A stretch of 64,000 bases of DNA from Theropithecus gelada (GCF_003255815.1 NC_037670.1:67417742-67481741); one strand, 5' to 3'. Shown: positions 12,504-24,370, numbered from the stretch's first letter. Notes: generated by a model from the sequence alone, not told the origin. Program-made: numbers and translations.

Positions 12504-12653
12504 CTGCTTTTCGTTCTCATCCTCCAGCCTCAGTCGGTCCTCAATGCAGCTCCGGGCCTGCAGGAATGCCTTCCTCTGCGAACGCTCAGTCAGAATCCGC
12601 ACGAAGACCCCATACATGTTCACACCGACAAAGAGCAAGGCGTTGGCGCCGAG
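12504..12653 (-). CDS. ADCY1: ADCY1 exon 2
   Basis: This exon is exactly 150 bases (50 codons), phase 0 at both ends. It encodes LGANALLFVGVNMYGVFVRI, which is transmembrane helix 6, and then the cytosolic segment LTERSQRKAFLQARSCIEDR...DENEKQ that leads into the C1 catalytic domain. The acceptor on the minus strand is a good one: a pyrimidine-rich run ending ccctgcag. The donor is CAG|gtcagt. The sequence joins exon 1 (…RLWRT) without any gap. The catalytic C1a domain, the calmodulin-binding C1b region and the second transmembrane/C2 half lie in later exons beyond position 1. An open frame extends past both splice sites (VSGLGQSA on one side), but it is intronic. A plus-strand open frame across the same bases is a shadow. 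Confidence 0.98.
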
Positions 12654-12879
12654 CTGCAGGGAGACAAGGAGGCAACATGTGGAGCCTGACATCCCACACA
12701 CATGAAGAGGGCCCAGGCCGCCCGGAGAACATAGCAAGAGCTCTCCAAAAGCCACACTGCCTGCGGCCAAACCCATGGCGTGGGGCCAGGGACACAGGGA
12801 GCCAGCTAGGCAGGAGCTCGTCCTCACCCTGTTTGGGTGGCCATCAGACAGCATGTCAGGGGACAAGGAGTAACCAGGC

Positions 12880-13260
12880 CTAGTATCAAGGCCAAATTGT
12901 GTCCCTCAAAATGCATAAAGTCCTAACCCCCAGGACCTCGGGATGTGACTAATTGAAAACAGGGTCTTTACAGAGGCAATTAAATTAAAATGAGGCCATC
13001 AGGGTGGGCACTAATCCAATCTGCCTGGTGTCCTTATAAGAAGGGAGATGAGGACACAGACACAGGCAGCGGGAAGACTCTGTGAGGGCACAGAGAGAAG
13101 ACGGCTGTCTGCAGCCCAGCAGCGAGGTCTCGGGAGAGCCCAGCCCTGCTCACAGCTTGATCGTGGACTTCCAGCCTCTGGACTGCGAGATTATCCATTT
13201 CTGTTGTTGAAGGTGCCCAGTCTGTGGTGCTTTGTTATAGCAGCTTCAGAAAACCAAGAC
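12880..13260 (+). mobile_element. MLT1-type (MaLR) solo LTR
   Basis: Conserved order: aaattgtgtccctcaaaatg, agtcctaacccccaggacct, gtctttacagaggcaattaa, aaaatgaggccatcagggtg, ggtgtccttataagaaggg, gtggacttccagcctctgga and cagtctgtggtgctttgtta. Same orientation as the 4.4 kb copy, but a different copy. Confidence 0.85.
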
Positions 13261-13347
13261 CCTTGGAGAATACATATGTGTAGAGTGGCTGTTCCCACAA
13301 CACCTGCACAAACTCCTCTGGAAAGATTCAGGAAAGGTGAGCTCACC

Positions 13348-13376
<29 letters not shown>
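13348..13376 (+). repeat. Poly(A) tract of 29 A
   Basis: An isolated homopolymer just 3' of the MLT1-type LTR. No Alu or L1 body precedes it, so its origin is unclear. Confidence 0.95.
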
Positions 13377-13378
<2 letters not shown>

Positions 13379-13561
13379 AAAAAACCAGCCTGGATGTTGA
13401 TTTGGGAACACAGTGAGCACCAGCAAAGATGGGGAAACGCAGTGTCCAGAGCCCGGTCTCTGCACACTCCCTCAGTCCTGTCCCCACTTCAGCTTCAACA
13501 GATGAGACACAAGGAACAGGCCAGCTTGAGAAGAAGCCAGCGCTAGCAGTGCACCCACACT

Positions 13562-13597
13562 CCAGGCTCAGGACCAGGCTCAGGACCAGGCTCAGAC
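13562..13597 (+). repeat. 12-base tandem repeat, 3 copies
   Basis: The unit ccaggctcagga is repeated three times. The last copy is slightly altered (…cagac). Confidence 0.9.
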
Positions 13598-15033
13598 CCA
13601 AGCATCAGGCACCTGGCGCCAGCCTGACCCAGGTTTCCCCTCCACTATCACTTTCCGCTCCCCACTGCCTGCCACCGGTCTCATCTGGTCTGTCTCTACA
13701 TCTTGCAGACCACTGTGTCTGGACACAGGCCCCTCTGACGAGCCATGCAGGGCTATGGCATGTCCTGCCAGAGGCCCTGAAGAGGGGCTGCAGTTTGTAA
13801 GTATTGTATGAAACAGGTGTCCCTTGGTCACTTGCAAAATTGGAGAATTTCTATGTCTGATTAAGCCCAGGCATTTCTACCTGTGCCCCAGGGAGCAGAA
13901 ACCTGCAGGCTCCGGCTGTCACTGTCTCACACGGATTAACCACAAACACCCCCACGTGTGAATGTGTGCTGCACACTATGAAACAGAACTAAAATCAAAA
14001 ACCAACTCACCCAGTAGTGTGGGGAGCAGCTGCCGCCTAACAGGGAGCCAAGAGAGTTCAGGAGGTGGAACCATGAGACAGGAGAGATGGGTGTCACCCC
14101 GATGGGGCCAAGCTACAGGCAGCAGGACAGGAGCCCCCAGACGGATTTAGGAGGGAGACCTGGTAGCTCCTGGCCACTTATTGGATGCTGGGACTGAGGA
14201 GCAGGCAGAAGAGTTGACACTGATCAGGGTCAGGGGCCACAGGGAGGGGAGAGGACAGATTTGGAGCACCTTCAAACCCGAGGTGTATGACATAGCCTCA
14301 AAGGCATGTCCATCAGGAGGCTGGAAAACAAACCTAGGACCAATGGTCACATGTAATCTGGAAACAACATCAGAGCCACTCTCAAAGAGGTGACAGGGGA
14401 GGACGGGGAACACGAATCTGCAGGGCCCCAGCTGACAGCCATCCTCTGTCTGACACCTCCACAGGGGACCTGACCCTCACCCAGCACATCTCCCCACACA
14501 CATCAGACACACCCCCACCTGACCCTGTGGGGCTGACGACATTAAACACCACTCACTGGCAAAGGCACAGGCAGGAAGTTGCCCCTGCTGGACAGCGCCA
14601 CCTTGACCACAGCCTCTGCAAGCCGGAAATGGGATGGTTGTCGCCTGTGTGGGGTCAGAGAAGGCAGCAAGACATCCAATAGGATGGCATCTCCCAGGCC
14701 CTCAGTATCAAGAAGGTGACCTTGAAATCTCCACTATGACCCTGAAGATCTCCACGGTACCTGAACATGGCCATTTAGCTTCCCTCTCGGTGCATTTGAC
14801 AGAGCTGTCATCATGGTGTGGATACCATTGAGATCTGGCTTTTTCCACAAACAAAATGCAAAGCATGTTAGGGTGTGTTCAGTGCTCAGAATCACCGAAC
14901 ACCATGGATGTCTGGAAAGGGTCAGGGCCGGAGCAGGGAGCTGGAGGACCCAGGGGCCAAAGGACATGTAGGGCACTGGAGCTGCCAAAGCTAAGCCAGC
15001 AAGGTCTGCAGAGGGGCCTGCACAGGAGGCCAC
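13598..15033. other. Unassigned intronic sequence
   Basis: No exon, RNA or clear repeat family is recognised. Confidence 0.4.
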
Positions 15034-15045
15034 CACCCACTTTCT

Positions 15046-15347
15046 TTCTTTTTTTTTTTTTTTTGAGACGGAGTTGTGCTCTGTGCCCCAGGCTGGAGTA
15101 CAATGGCCGGATCTCAGCTCACTGCAAGCTCCGCCCCACGGGTTTACGCCATTCTCCTGCCTCAGCCTCCTGAGTAGCTGGGACTACAGGCACCCACCAC
15201 CAGGCCCTGCTAGTTTTTTGTATTTTTTTAGTAGAGACGGGGTTTCACGGTGTTAGCCAGGTTGGTCTCGATCTCCAGACCTTGTGATCCGCCCACCTCG
15301 GCCTCCCCAAGTGCTGGGATTACAGGCTTGAGCCACCGTGCCCGGCC
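15046..15347 (-). mobile_element. AluY, AluYR-like (Old World monkey type)
   Basis: Full-length antisense Alu with diagnostic words 'ggccggatctcagctcactg', 'gggtttacgccattctcc' and 'tacaggcttgagccaccg'. It is flanked by a perfect 12-base target-site duplication, cacccactttct (15034-15045 and 15348-15359), so it is a fairly recent insertion. Confidence 0.95.
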
Positions 15348-15359
15348 CACCCACTTTCT

Positions 15360-16804
15360 AAAGGAAGTGAAAGGCAGGCGGACTCCAGCCCTTAAAGCAA
15401 AAATGATAATTAGGAACAACAAAACCTCCCTTGGAGATTTTCCACATCTTAGCTTCCTTTCTCCCCTGGTTTCCTCCTGGAGCACAATGGGCTTAGATTA
15501 CAAGTGTACGACAGAGAGTCCATGGTGGTGGGGACATAGCACAGCTGGCAGGTCAGTTGTCACGATGACCCACCCTCCCCGTGTGTATCAGAGCTGTTCC
15601 GTGTAGGGTAGCAGCCCATGGAGGCCGGGGGGAATGGCGGCTGGTCCCCCTCATCTCTGCTCTACATGGAGGTGTGCCTGCAAGGCCTCCCAGGTCCCGG
15701 GGAACCCTTTCTCAGAGGGAACCAGCCGCTCCTCTCTTTCCATTAGCTTGCCTCCCCATTTCTGTTAACTACAATCTGTCCTCACTAGAATGGGAACCAT
15801 CACTACCTGCCCTTGGGATATCTGAAGGGCACTGTCATCAATGAAACCAACACTCGCATTGGAAGCTTCAGACCCCCGTGACCCCTGGAAAGGAAAAGCA
15901 CCATCAAACAACCCAGTCCTCTATGAGCTGGACACTGCCTCCCTTCAAAAAACAAACAAAAAACAACTACAACAACAAAAAAAAAAACCCACGGAGGAGG
16001 AGGGTGGTTGAGAAGGGATTGCTGCAGAAAGGACACTTCAGTAGGGCTGGGTGTCATCTGCCAAGTGCTCCACACCCGCCATGAGCACAGGGCTCACCCG
16101 CCGAGACACCCAAGCCCCCGCATTTTCCCAGATGAACATCCTCAACCACCAAATGCATCCACTGTGTTGGAACTGAGAGTTCCAAACCTGTCCCCAAGGT
16201 CTGGAACTCTCGATTCTCTCCCTGAAGCTCTCTGAACTCACCGTTAGAGGGGCATTTAGGTCCAAAAGATGCATGTCCCGCCCAGGGCAAGGCAATCGTG
16301 ATATGGCTTAGCACATGTCACAATGACAAGAAAGGCAGGCTCGGGTCACCACGAGCTACTCAGAGATGGGGGCTCCAGGGGCTGCAGGGGGAAAGGCGGC
16401 CTCCCCACCACAGCCCGCTGGTCACTCCTGGGGCAGAGGATGCAACCCCAGCCCAGCCCAGGCCATCTGTACACCATCACCACATTCCCTGACCACATGG
16501 TGCCCCAGAGTCACATGCTGCCCACACCAGCCAGGCCCAGGGTGGTACCGGCCTGCTGGTCTCCCAGTATGGACACCCTTTTAGGCCCTCACCCCAGCAA
16601 GGGCTGTGCTGGGCTGCGAGTGAGGACAGGAATCCAGGTATCCTCACCAGGGTCACACCCTGCCCTACCCCTGCCTGCTGCCCACACCACCTCTGTGCCT
16701 CAGTCTCTCCATCCAACAGATGGGCAGATTGGTGGCAACTGTAGTACCTACCAAATGAAGTTATCAAGGAGACCTAAGGAGAAACCCAACAAAGGACACT
16801 GCGT
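15360..16804. other. Unassigned intronic sequence
   Basis: Includes a probable MIR core at 16685-16790 (ctctgtgcctcagtctctcc…caacagatgggcagattggt…) in plus orientation. Nothing else is recognised. Confidence 0.45.
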
Positions 16805-16985
16805 GGGACACAGGTTAGACTCTGAGGTATCAGGGTGAGCCTGGAGCACCACGCAGTGCCAGAAAGGAAAGCATTACACACACAAACACACACACACACA
16901 CGAAATGATGGGGGTGTGTCAAAGGTCACAGCAGCCAACTGAAAGAGCCCCCAATGGCCAAAGAGCCAGCACCTGGAAACACCCT
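16805..16985 (+). repeat. Copy A of a locally repeated block
   Basis: Shares caggttagactctgagg with 17186. It also shares cctggagcacc, a CA tract (16876-16903), agccaactgaaagagc and ccaatgg(c/t)caaag, in the same order, with 17770-17893. Probably a piece of the same old interspersed repeat. Confidence 0.7.
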
Positions 16986-17278
16986 GAAGAAACCTTCATG
17001 GGCCAGATTAACTCAGCCAGACAGCCGGGAAGAGAAGGGCTTCCCAGGGAGTCAGCTGGACTGAGCACCAGCATGCACGGAAAAGGCAACCAGGAGGAAC
17101 AGGACCTGTCTGCAGGCCCTGGGGCATCTCTACTTGACTGTGCACCACCTGAAAACATCACCAGGGCCGGCTCCTCGCTATAGGAGGCAGGTTAGACTCT
17201 GAGGCACCAGAATGAACTCGTGTTTGGCTTAATTCACAGGAGGGTACCTATGCAAATGTTTATAGAAATGTGTGTGCA

Positions 17279-17572
17279 GGCCGGGCACGGTGGCTCACAC
17301 CTGTAATCCCAGCACTTTGGGAGGCTGAGGCACGCAGACCACAAGGTCAGGAGATCGAAACCACCCTGGCTAACACGGTGAAACCCCATCTCTACTAAAA
17401 ATACAAAAAATTAGCCGGGTCTGGTGGCGGGCGCCTGTAGTCCCAGCTACCCAGGAGGCTGAGGCAGGAGAATGGTGTGAACCCAGCAGGTGGAGCTGGC
17501 AGTGAGCCGAGACTGCACCACTGCACTCCAGCCTAGGCGACAGAGCGAGACTCCGTCTCAAAGAAAAAAAAA
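17279..17572 (+). mobile_element. AluY, full length
   Basis: Complete Alu dimer with a short A tail, flanked by a perfect 15-base target-site duplication agaaatgtgtgtgca (17264-17278 and 17573-17587). Confidence 0.96.
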
Positions 17573-17739
17573 AGAAATGTGTGTGCACATATACATTCTA
17601 GCTCTACCTAATGAGAGAAAACTAGAAGCAATGGCTCCCCAGGAGCAATGAGGACACCAGGAGGCCAGGTAATGGTCTTTAATAAAATTCTCCAATAAAA
17701 GGAACTGGGCTCCCTGGAGAAATGACTGATTCTTGGGCT

Positions 17740-18335
17740 CAGGCAGAGAAAATATTTGCTAATCAAGCAGATGGGCCTGGAGCACCTTGCAGGGCCAGAA
17801 AGTAAAGCAAGTGTCACAAACACACACAAAAATGAAGGGAAGGGGGACTGTCGAAGGACACAGGAGCCAACTGAAAGAGCTCCCAATGGTCAAAGTTGGA
17901 ACAATTTGAGCAACACAAAGCAGTATTGAATTGTAACCCAAAGTATAAAATAAACATCAGTACTGATATAAATCAATGATTAAATAAAAAGTAAATGAAG
18001 GACAACAGATGAATAGGCAAAAATTTGGAGCATTCCAAATCATTTATAGCTACTCCGCCCTCAAGAACGTAAATTCCCCACTCCTTCAGTATGGGCTTGG
18101 CACAGTAACTTCCTTCGGAAAAGCACAAAATGGAAAAGGAAAAGAAAAGAGAAAACCTCTACGGAGGAGAAATCTGCCAATACCACCTTAGCCAGCTAGT
18201 AACTGCCAGCTCTGGCCATGATGAGTCCTGTTGACAGATGTGCCCTGACACAATGCAGTGAGGGTGTGTCCTCCCAGGCCTCCTGCTGAAAACCAATACC
18301 CCAGTCTAACCAAGAGAAAATCATCAGACACTGGA
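17740..18335 (+). repeat. Old interspersed repeat, family unassigned (copy B)
   Basis: I recognise this text as a widespread old mammalian repeat: ggagccaactgaaagagctc, gaattgtaacccaaagtata, catcagtactgatataaatc, aatcatttatagctactccg, gaggagaaatctgccaatac and aaccaagagaaaatcatcag. It looks like the 3' region of an ancient LINE-like family, but I cannot name the family. Confidence 0.55.
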
Positions 18336-19796
18336 GGGTCACTGGACTAGCATCCATCATGGTCACTGGGCTGACACCACTCGTGGTCACTAGACTAGCA
18401 CCCTGGAGGAGCCCTGCGCCCCTCCCCCAACCCAAGATGTCCCACAGTCCTTGGAGAAAGTATCCCAATCTGACATCATCATCCCACACCCCCAGGTACC
18501 TGTCCTTCCTCTCCTCCAGAGACAGGTGCCACTGCCCAAGCCAAACCCACAAGTCCCCTGATCTTCTCTCTCTGTCCTTTTCAAGCCTTCATTGGGTCCT
18601 GCCCCTGACACCCCTATGCCACCAACTTCTCTCTAATCCCATTGCCTGACACAACCCACAATCAGGCCATAGTCAAAGTCCCCGTGAGATACTCCCATCA
18701 TCTCAGATACTGGATGGAGCGCCACCTCCTTGGCACGCTAGAGAGCCACTGAGCCCTGTACTCACCTCTGACCTATCTGCCATGCCACGCACATACATGC
18801 GAGCACATGCCCCAGCCATGCCACAGCTCTGGGCAGAGCATGCTCTCAGACCTACAACCCTCACTGCACCCTTGGCCAAGAGGGTTTTCCCTCCTTTCAC
18901 AGAGCAGCTTCCTGATCCCTGGACTGGTCTGGGTGGTCCCTTCTCACCCCAAGATCACTCCTATTGGGTATGAAAACCTCTCCATTGAATTTGCTCCCAT
19001 TTTCAATGTGCCATCACCTGGGCTGCCCCAGCACAGTCCCTCAGCCTGGGTGGCATTGAGACAATCCATGGGGACAGGAGAACCACTGCAGGACAGTCCT
19101 CCAAACCAGCCTCTCCTGAGCAGAGCGTGAGTGTAGGCACAGTCTGGGGGCCTACTGGAGGGAGTGCTTTCTCACACGAACTAACAGCACTCGGGCCACA
19201 GGCCAGCAAAGGAGCTGACTCCACACAACTGCTCCCTGCACAGCACTAGGCATGTTCTCATTGGTAAATTCCCAGACTGCGATCAGCCTGCCATCTCCCA
19301 GGTGTCCGGATGGTGGGGTGGTCCCTCTGCCCTCCTCCCTGACTGAGCCCCCAGTGGACACCACCCAGTCCCTCCACGGTGCTCACCAGCGGCTCAGTGC
19401 TGGTGTGATGCCATTCTCTTTAAACCATGGCTGCTTCTTCAGTGTCTCACACAAGCGGGTTTTTAAATTAACGTAATTGCTTGTTAGCTTCTGGTGTTTG
19501 AATTAATAAAAGCGTTTTAGAATTAGCATCCGTTGAAACAGGGCCGGCAGAATGCTGATAATTGTTGAAGCCAGTGATGGGTACTCAAGAAATCACTGTG
19601 CTGGTCTCTCTACTTTTGTGTATATTTGAATTTTCCATAATAAAAATAAAACAACACAATTTTTTTTTTTAAAGAATTTGACAGGCTCGCTCTGAGCTCC
19701 CATCATCAGGTTTCTAACGCGTGAAACTATGTTCACCAGACCTAGGAAAGGATTCTCACGGGGACCTGGAAAAGCAGCCATCTTTGGTGCTTCCTC
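18336..19796. other. Unassigned intronic sequence
   Basis: Mostly unassigned. The stretch around 19605-19665 (tctacttttgtgtatatttg…ttccataataaaaataaaac) looks like the A-rich end of an old LINE. Confidence 0.4.
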
Positions 19797-19934
19797 TGTA
19801 ACCACTGGCACCTCAATTCCAAGGGGGCGTTAGGGCCGCATGCAGCCTGTTACTCCATGGTGCCCTGTAACCACTGGCACCTCAATTCCAAGGGGGCGTT
19901 AGGGCCACATGCAGCCTGTTCCTCCATGGTGCCC
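19797..19934 (+). repeat. 69-base tandem duplication (2 copies)
   Basis: Two adjacent copies (19797-19865 and 19866-19934) begin tgtaaccactggcacctcaa and end ccatggtgccc. I see only two mismatches (g/a in gcc[g/a]catg and a/c in gtt[a/c]ctcc). The high identity points to a recent local duplication. Confidence 0.97.
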
Positions 19935-20366
19935 CTCTCCAAGCCAGCCCAGTCTCCCCTCCCGAGTCATACACACTCACGAGGTCAGCTTAGGAGGGAG
20001 AAAAGATTGGTAGAATCCGACATGAGGACACTAGCAGGAAAGTGAGGAACACAAGGCAGGGAAGTCAGGAAGACAGATGCAAGCCCCCAGGCGGCAGAGC
20101 ACCCTGGGGACAGCTCCCATCAAAGACAGTCCGCTCCCCACATGTCTCAATACATTCCTGCCCAGAAGATCAATGAATGACACAGTGACCATCTGAGCCT
20201 CCCAGAGAGGGTGACACCAGAACCTCAGAAGAGCGCCACTTCCAGCTTGTCCACTCCCACCCACAGCACCTGTGACACCAGCCACAAGGAGCCACACCAT
20301 CAGCTGAGCTCTCAGGCACTGCCCATTTCTCACCCTTGAACAAACTGAAGCCAAGGCGCTTGGCCT
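19935..20366. other. Unassigned intronic sequence
   Basis: Nothing recognisable between the duplication and the Alu. Confidence 0.4.
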
Positions 20367-20384
20367 AAAAGATGTGCCCACCTG

Positions 20385-20690
20385 GGCCGGGCATGGTGGC
20401 TCATGCCTGTAATCCCAGCACTTTGGGAGGCCAAGGTGGGCGGATCACCTGAGGTCAGGAGTTCAAGACCAGCCTGACCAACATGGAGAAACCCCATCTC
20501 TACTAAAAATACAAAATTAGCCAGGCATGGTGGCGCATGCCTGTAATCCCAGCTACTCAGGAGGTTAGGCTAAGGCAGGAGAATTGCTGGAACCCAGGGG
20601 GCAGAGGTTGCAGTGAGACGAGATCATGCCATTGCATTGCAGCCTGGGTAACAAGAGCAAAACTTCATCTTAAAAACAAACAAACAAAAA
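20385..20690 (+). mobile_element. Alu (AluS-like), full length
   Basis: Complete Alu with an (AAAC)n-type tail. The flanking duplication aaaagatgt[g/a]cccacc (20367-20382 and 20691-20706) has one mismatch. Confidence 0.95.
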
Positions 20691-20706
20691 AAAAGATGTA
20701 CCCACC

Positions 20707-21888
20707 CAGCAGGACCCTGCCAGTGACAAGATCCCACCTAGCACCAGGACATGATCAGTGCTCATAAAACATTTCTGATGTCTGCAGGTACAGATTTTTA
20801 AAAATTAACTCTCAGAGGTATTTCAAAATCCTCAGGCTAAGCCAATGTTTCCTAAAATGTGTTCCTTCAGTTAATTACTGACACTGCAGGGTAGGTAGAA
20901 TCTGAGAAAACAGCTGTCACAGAAAACAAGTTCAACGAACAAGTATTTAAGATCCCTTTTTGAGGCCACGGTTGTTTCAGAAAGGCAAAGCGTTCTCTTA
21001 AGAAGAGGCTATTCCTCTTACAGGGGAATGAAGGTAAAGGCACTCATGACTTCCAGGAGCATCACCACTGAACGTGGCTCCAGCACCGGCTCACTGCACT
21101 GGCCAGCACATGGTGCACACAGAGGTGACCAACCAGAATGCTCACTGACACATGCTCCCTGGGGAACAGAATGTTCCAGAGCAGGCTGCCCTGACTCCCA
21201 GCGCATGCCTGCAACTGCCTGGCATCTCCTGAACTTTCCACCATCCTCCTAAGCAGACTCGCCCTCATCAGCTACATGCTTATTACAATAATGCTGCTTC
21301 CAGAGACTAGACAGTAGAGCTGAGAAAACCCACAGGTGCCCCTACAGGCTGGGAGAGAAGCCCTCCTTGAGTGTAACCAGGTGATGCTTCACATGGAAAG
21401 ACCAGATGCTGGCCACAGGCTGGGACCCCTAGACCTGACTCCAGACTGTGTGGTAGGTGGGGCACATGGGGGGTAAAGAATGCAGTATTAAACAGGTTTA
21501 GCGAGAAAGCACTGAGCCCAGTTGCCAGGGAAGGGCACTAGAAGGACCATGTCCAGGGACAAGAGGTCAAGTGAGTCCTTAGGGCTAGTGGGCAAGAGAC
21601 AGCCAGAGGACCACAGGTAGAGATATACAGCAGGGGGCAGCGGGGGGCTCTGTCCCAGGCACAGCCCTGCTGTGAAGTGGCCATCCTCTTTGTCCACAGT
21701 GGGCGTCTGACATCCCCACACTCGGACATGTGATACCCTTGGGCCCCGTGCCACCTGCTGTGTAAACAATGCCCCATCCATCAGAAGCATCAGTGCTCCT
21801 GGGAAGTGAGGGTCACCAGAGCCAGGGTGTGCCACATGCAGCAGGACTGCAATCAGGTGAACCAGGTCAGTAAGAAAAGGGCACTCAG
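20707..21888. other. Unassigned intronic sequence
   Basis: No exon, RNA or clear repeat. Confidence 0.4.
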
Positions 21889-22198
21889 GGCCTGGCATGG
21901 TGGCTCACACCTGTAATCCCAGCACTCTGGGAGGCCAAGGTGAGGGATCGCCTGAGCACAGGAATTCAAGACCAGCCTGGGAAACATAGTGACACTCCAT
22001 ATCTACAAAAAATAAAATTAGCCAGGCATGATGGTGCACTCCTATAGCTCTACCTACTCTGGAAGCTGATGCAGGAAGAACACTTGAGCACAGGAGTTCA
22101 AGGCTGCAGTAAACCATGATAATGCCACCGCGCTCCAGCCTCAGCTACAGAGAGAGACCTTGTCTCAAAAAAATAAATAAATAAATAAATAAATAAAA
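21889..22198 (+). mobile_element. AluJ-like element with (AAAT)n tail
   Basis: Old, diverged Alu (ggcctggcatggtggctcac … aaggctgcagtaaaccatga). Its tail is expanded to a run of aaat/ataa units at 22165-22197. Confidence 0.9.
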
Positions 22199-22490
22199 GC
22201 AGGGCGTGGTGGCTCATGCCTGTAATCTCAACACTTTGGGAGGCCGAGGCAGGTGGTTCACCTGAGGTCAGTTCGAGACCAGCCTGGCCAACATGGAGAA
22301 ACCCCATCTCTACTAAAAATACAAAATTAGCAGGGCATGGTAGTGCATGCCTGTAATCCCAGCTACTCAGGAGGATGAGGCAGAAGAATTGCTTGAACCT
22401 GGGACTCGGAGGTTGCAATGAGCCGAGACCGTGCCATTGCACTCCAGCCTGGGCAACAAGAGCAAAACTCCATCTCAAAAAAAAAAAGAA
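22199..22490 (+). mobile_element. Alu (AluS-like), head-to-tail with the preceding Alu
   Basis: It starts directly in the tail of the 21.9 kb copy, in the same orientation, as expected for insertion into an existing A-rich tail. Confidence 0.92.
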
Positions 22491-22857
22491 GGGGGAAAAT
22501 AAAAGAACACTCAGATGGCCAAGCACCGGGGAGCCAGGCCAGTCAAGCACAATGCATCTGCATTTTCTCAGGCTGAGCCACTTCCCGAAGGCTGAAGAGT
22601 CTACTTCAGAGAAGAGTCTACTTCGGAGAAGGAAACAAGGAAACACTGTACTCTGATAAAAGAGCTGCTCTGTATTTTTAGAATCAAAACAAAAAGTTGT
22701 ACTCAGATTCAGAATGTGCACCAGCATGGACTTTCTCCTCTATGGGGCTCGGAGGCTGTAGTGTAGGGCTCCCAGCATTTCTGGGGACCCCATCACACTG
22801 CTGGCAGCATCCTGTCCACCTGCTCCCAGGTTCCTCTGAATGTTGCCAATGCTATTG
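22491..22857. other. Unassigned intronic sequence
   Basis: Contains a short direct repeat, agagtctacttc[a/g]gagaag, at 22598-22631. Otherwise nothing recognised. Confidence 0.5.
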
Positions 22858-23035
22858 CACTTGTATGCACACACAAGCATACATGCATGAAAACACACGC
22901 ACATGTAAGAACATATGCATGCACACATGCACATGGGCATGCCCTGACACACAAACATACACATCCACACATGATATGTACACGCAGACACACGTATCCA
23001 CATGCACATGTGTGCACACAGGCACATGCCCACAC
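22858..23035. repeat. CA-rich imperfect repeat
   Basis: (CA)n-like, with atgcaca/acacatgc interruptions. The open frames in it are not genes. Confidence 0.85.
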
Positions 23036-23929
23036 AGAAGCCCCACCCAGAGAGCTGTGTTCAGGCTCTACGAAGTCACACCCAAGCTCTGGGAAGCAGA
23101 CAGCTCTTCTCAGCTCCAGGCTTTCTTCCCAACCCAAACTGAAGGCAGAGCGAACACTAAAGCCTGGAGATCAAAGCAGTTCCTGCCATCCCTTTAATCC
23201 AGGGAGATGGGATTGTTCCAGGGTCTGCGCTGCCTTCAGCACAAAGCCAGAGATGGGCCGCGGCGGTGGGCTCCTATTCTTCTTGCCCTGCCCCCAGGGA
23301 TTCTCCCACACCTCCTACATCCTTTCTGGGGCTAGCATCTCTGCACAGCAGAAGGAAACACACATGGGGTAGGAGGACAGATGGGACCTCCTTAGCAAAA
23401 TAATGCAGAAGACACCCCATGCTCCACTGAGAAAAGAGCCCAGGTCAGCCTGAAGAGGGCACAAGGAGCCGAAGGGTTAAAGGAGACAGAGGAGAAACAC
23501 TGGGAGGGAGAACAGGAAGACTGGGTGGTAGAGGCAGGCCTCCCACCCCGCCCCCCAGCCCCAGGTGCCTGCCCTGGCCTGCACTGGAGAGGGGCACAGC
23601 CAAGTGGCAGGTAGCCCCACTTCCTTCCCTAAGGAAGGCTTTAGAGTCCTAGCCTGTCCCTGCCTCCAGAGCTCCCAAGTCCCATGTAGACACGCCTGCC
23701 CTCCCACCAGCCCTCACTCACTACACCTCTGTGATGCAGGTAAGGCTGGCAGCCTGGCTTCCCTTCACAGGCTAGATTCTGGGATTGCCAAGGTCACTGA
23801 GCTGGAGGTGCGGGAACTGGGCTTCAACCCAGGTCTCTGTGGTGGTGCCGCTGAGACACAGGGCACAGGCTGCCCTCCCTCACAGACCAGGATGGCACAT
23901 CTACTCATAAGACCCACATACTAGTAACA
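23036..23929. other. Unassigned intronic sequence with a MIR-like core
   Basis: 23775-23870 resembles an antisense MIR (aaggtcactgagctggaggt…cttcaacccaggtctctg). The rest is unassigned. Confidence 0.5.
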
Positions 23930-24370
23930 GTGAAGTGAGCGTAGGTGAGCGTGAGCATATGAGTGTGCATTAGTTTACGAGTGTGCATGTCAGTGCACTT
24001 ACTGTATCAGTGTGCAAATGCGCACTGCTTTGTGTGTGAACCTATGTAAGTGGCTGAGCATGCATGTATTTGTGAGTGCACTGTGGGAGTGTGTGAGCTA
24101 GTGTGTAGGTATAAAATGAGTGTGAGGGTGCATGTGAATATGTAAGTGCATGCATACAAGTGGGCATGGATGTGTGAGTATGCACTAGTTTATAAGTGTG
24201 AGTTTCTGTGTGATTATGTGCATGCATGTTTGGGGGGAGAATAAGCGTGAGTGTAGGAATCTGGGAGGGTTTTTGTGTGGGTACGTGCATGTATGGGTGT
24301 GTGTGTGTTTATGTGTGTGTATGAGCATGTGTTTATGCATGACCATGTGTGTTTGCATATGTTCATGCAA
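23930..24370. repeat. TG-rich imperfect repeat
   Basis: About 440 bases of diverged (TG)n with gtgtg(a)gtgtg, gcatg and tatgtgtg interruptions. It is the strand-complement in character of the CA-rich tract 1 kb upstream. Confidence 0.85.

Noticed and set aside
22098..22727. 209-codon minus frame resembling common 'hypothetical' proteins
   Set aside because: It is the antisense translation of two Alu elements.
22697..23372. 166- and 161-codon plus frames
   Set aside because: Largely CA-repeat translation; no recognisable protein outside the repeat.
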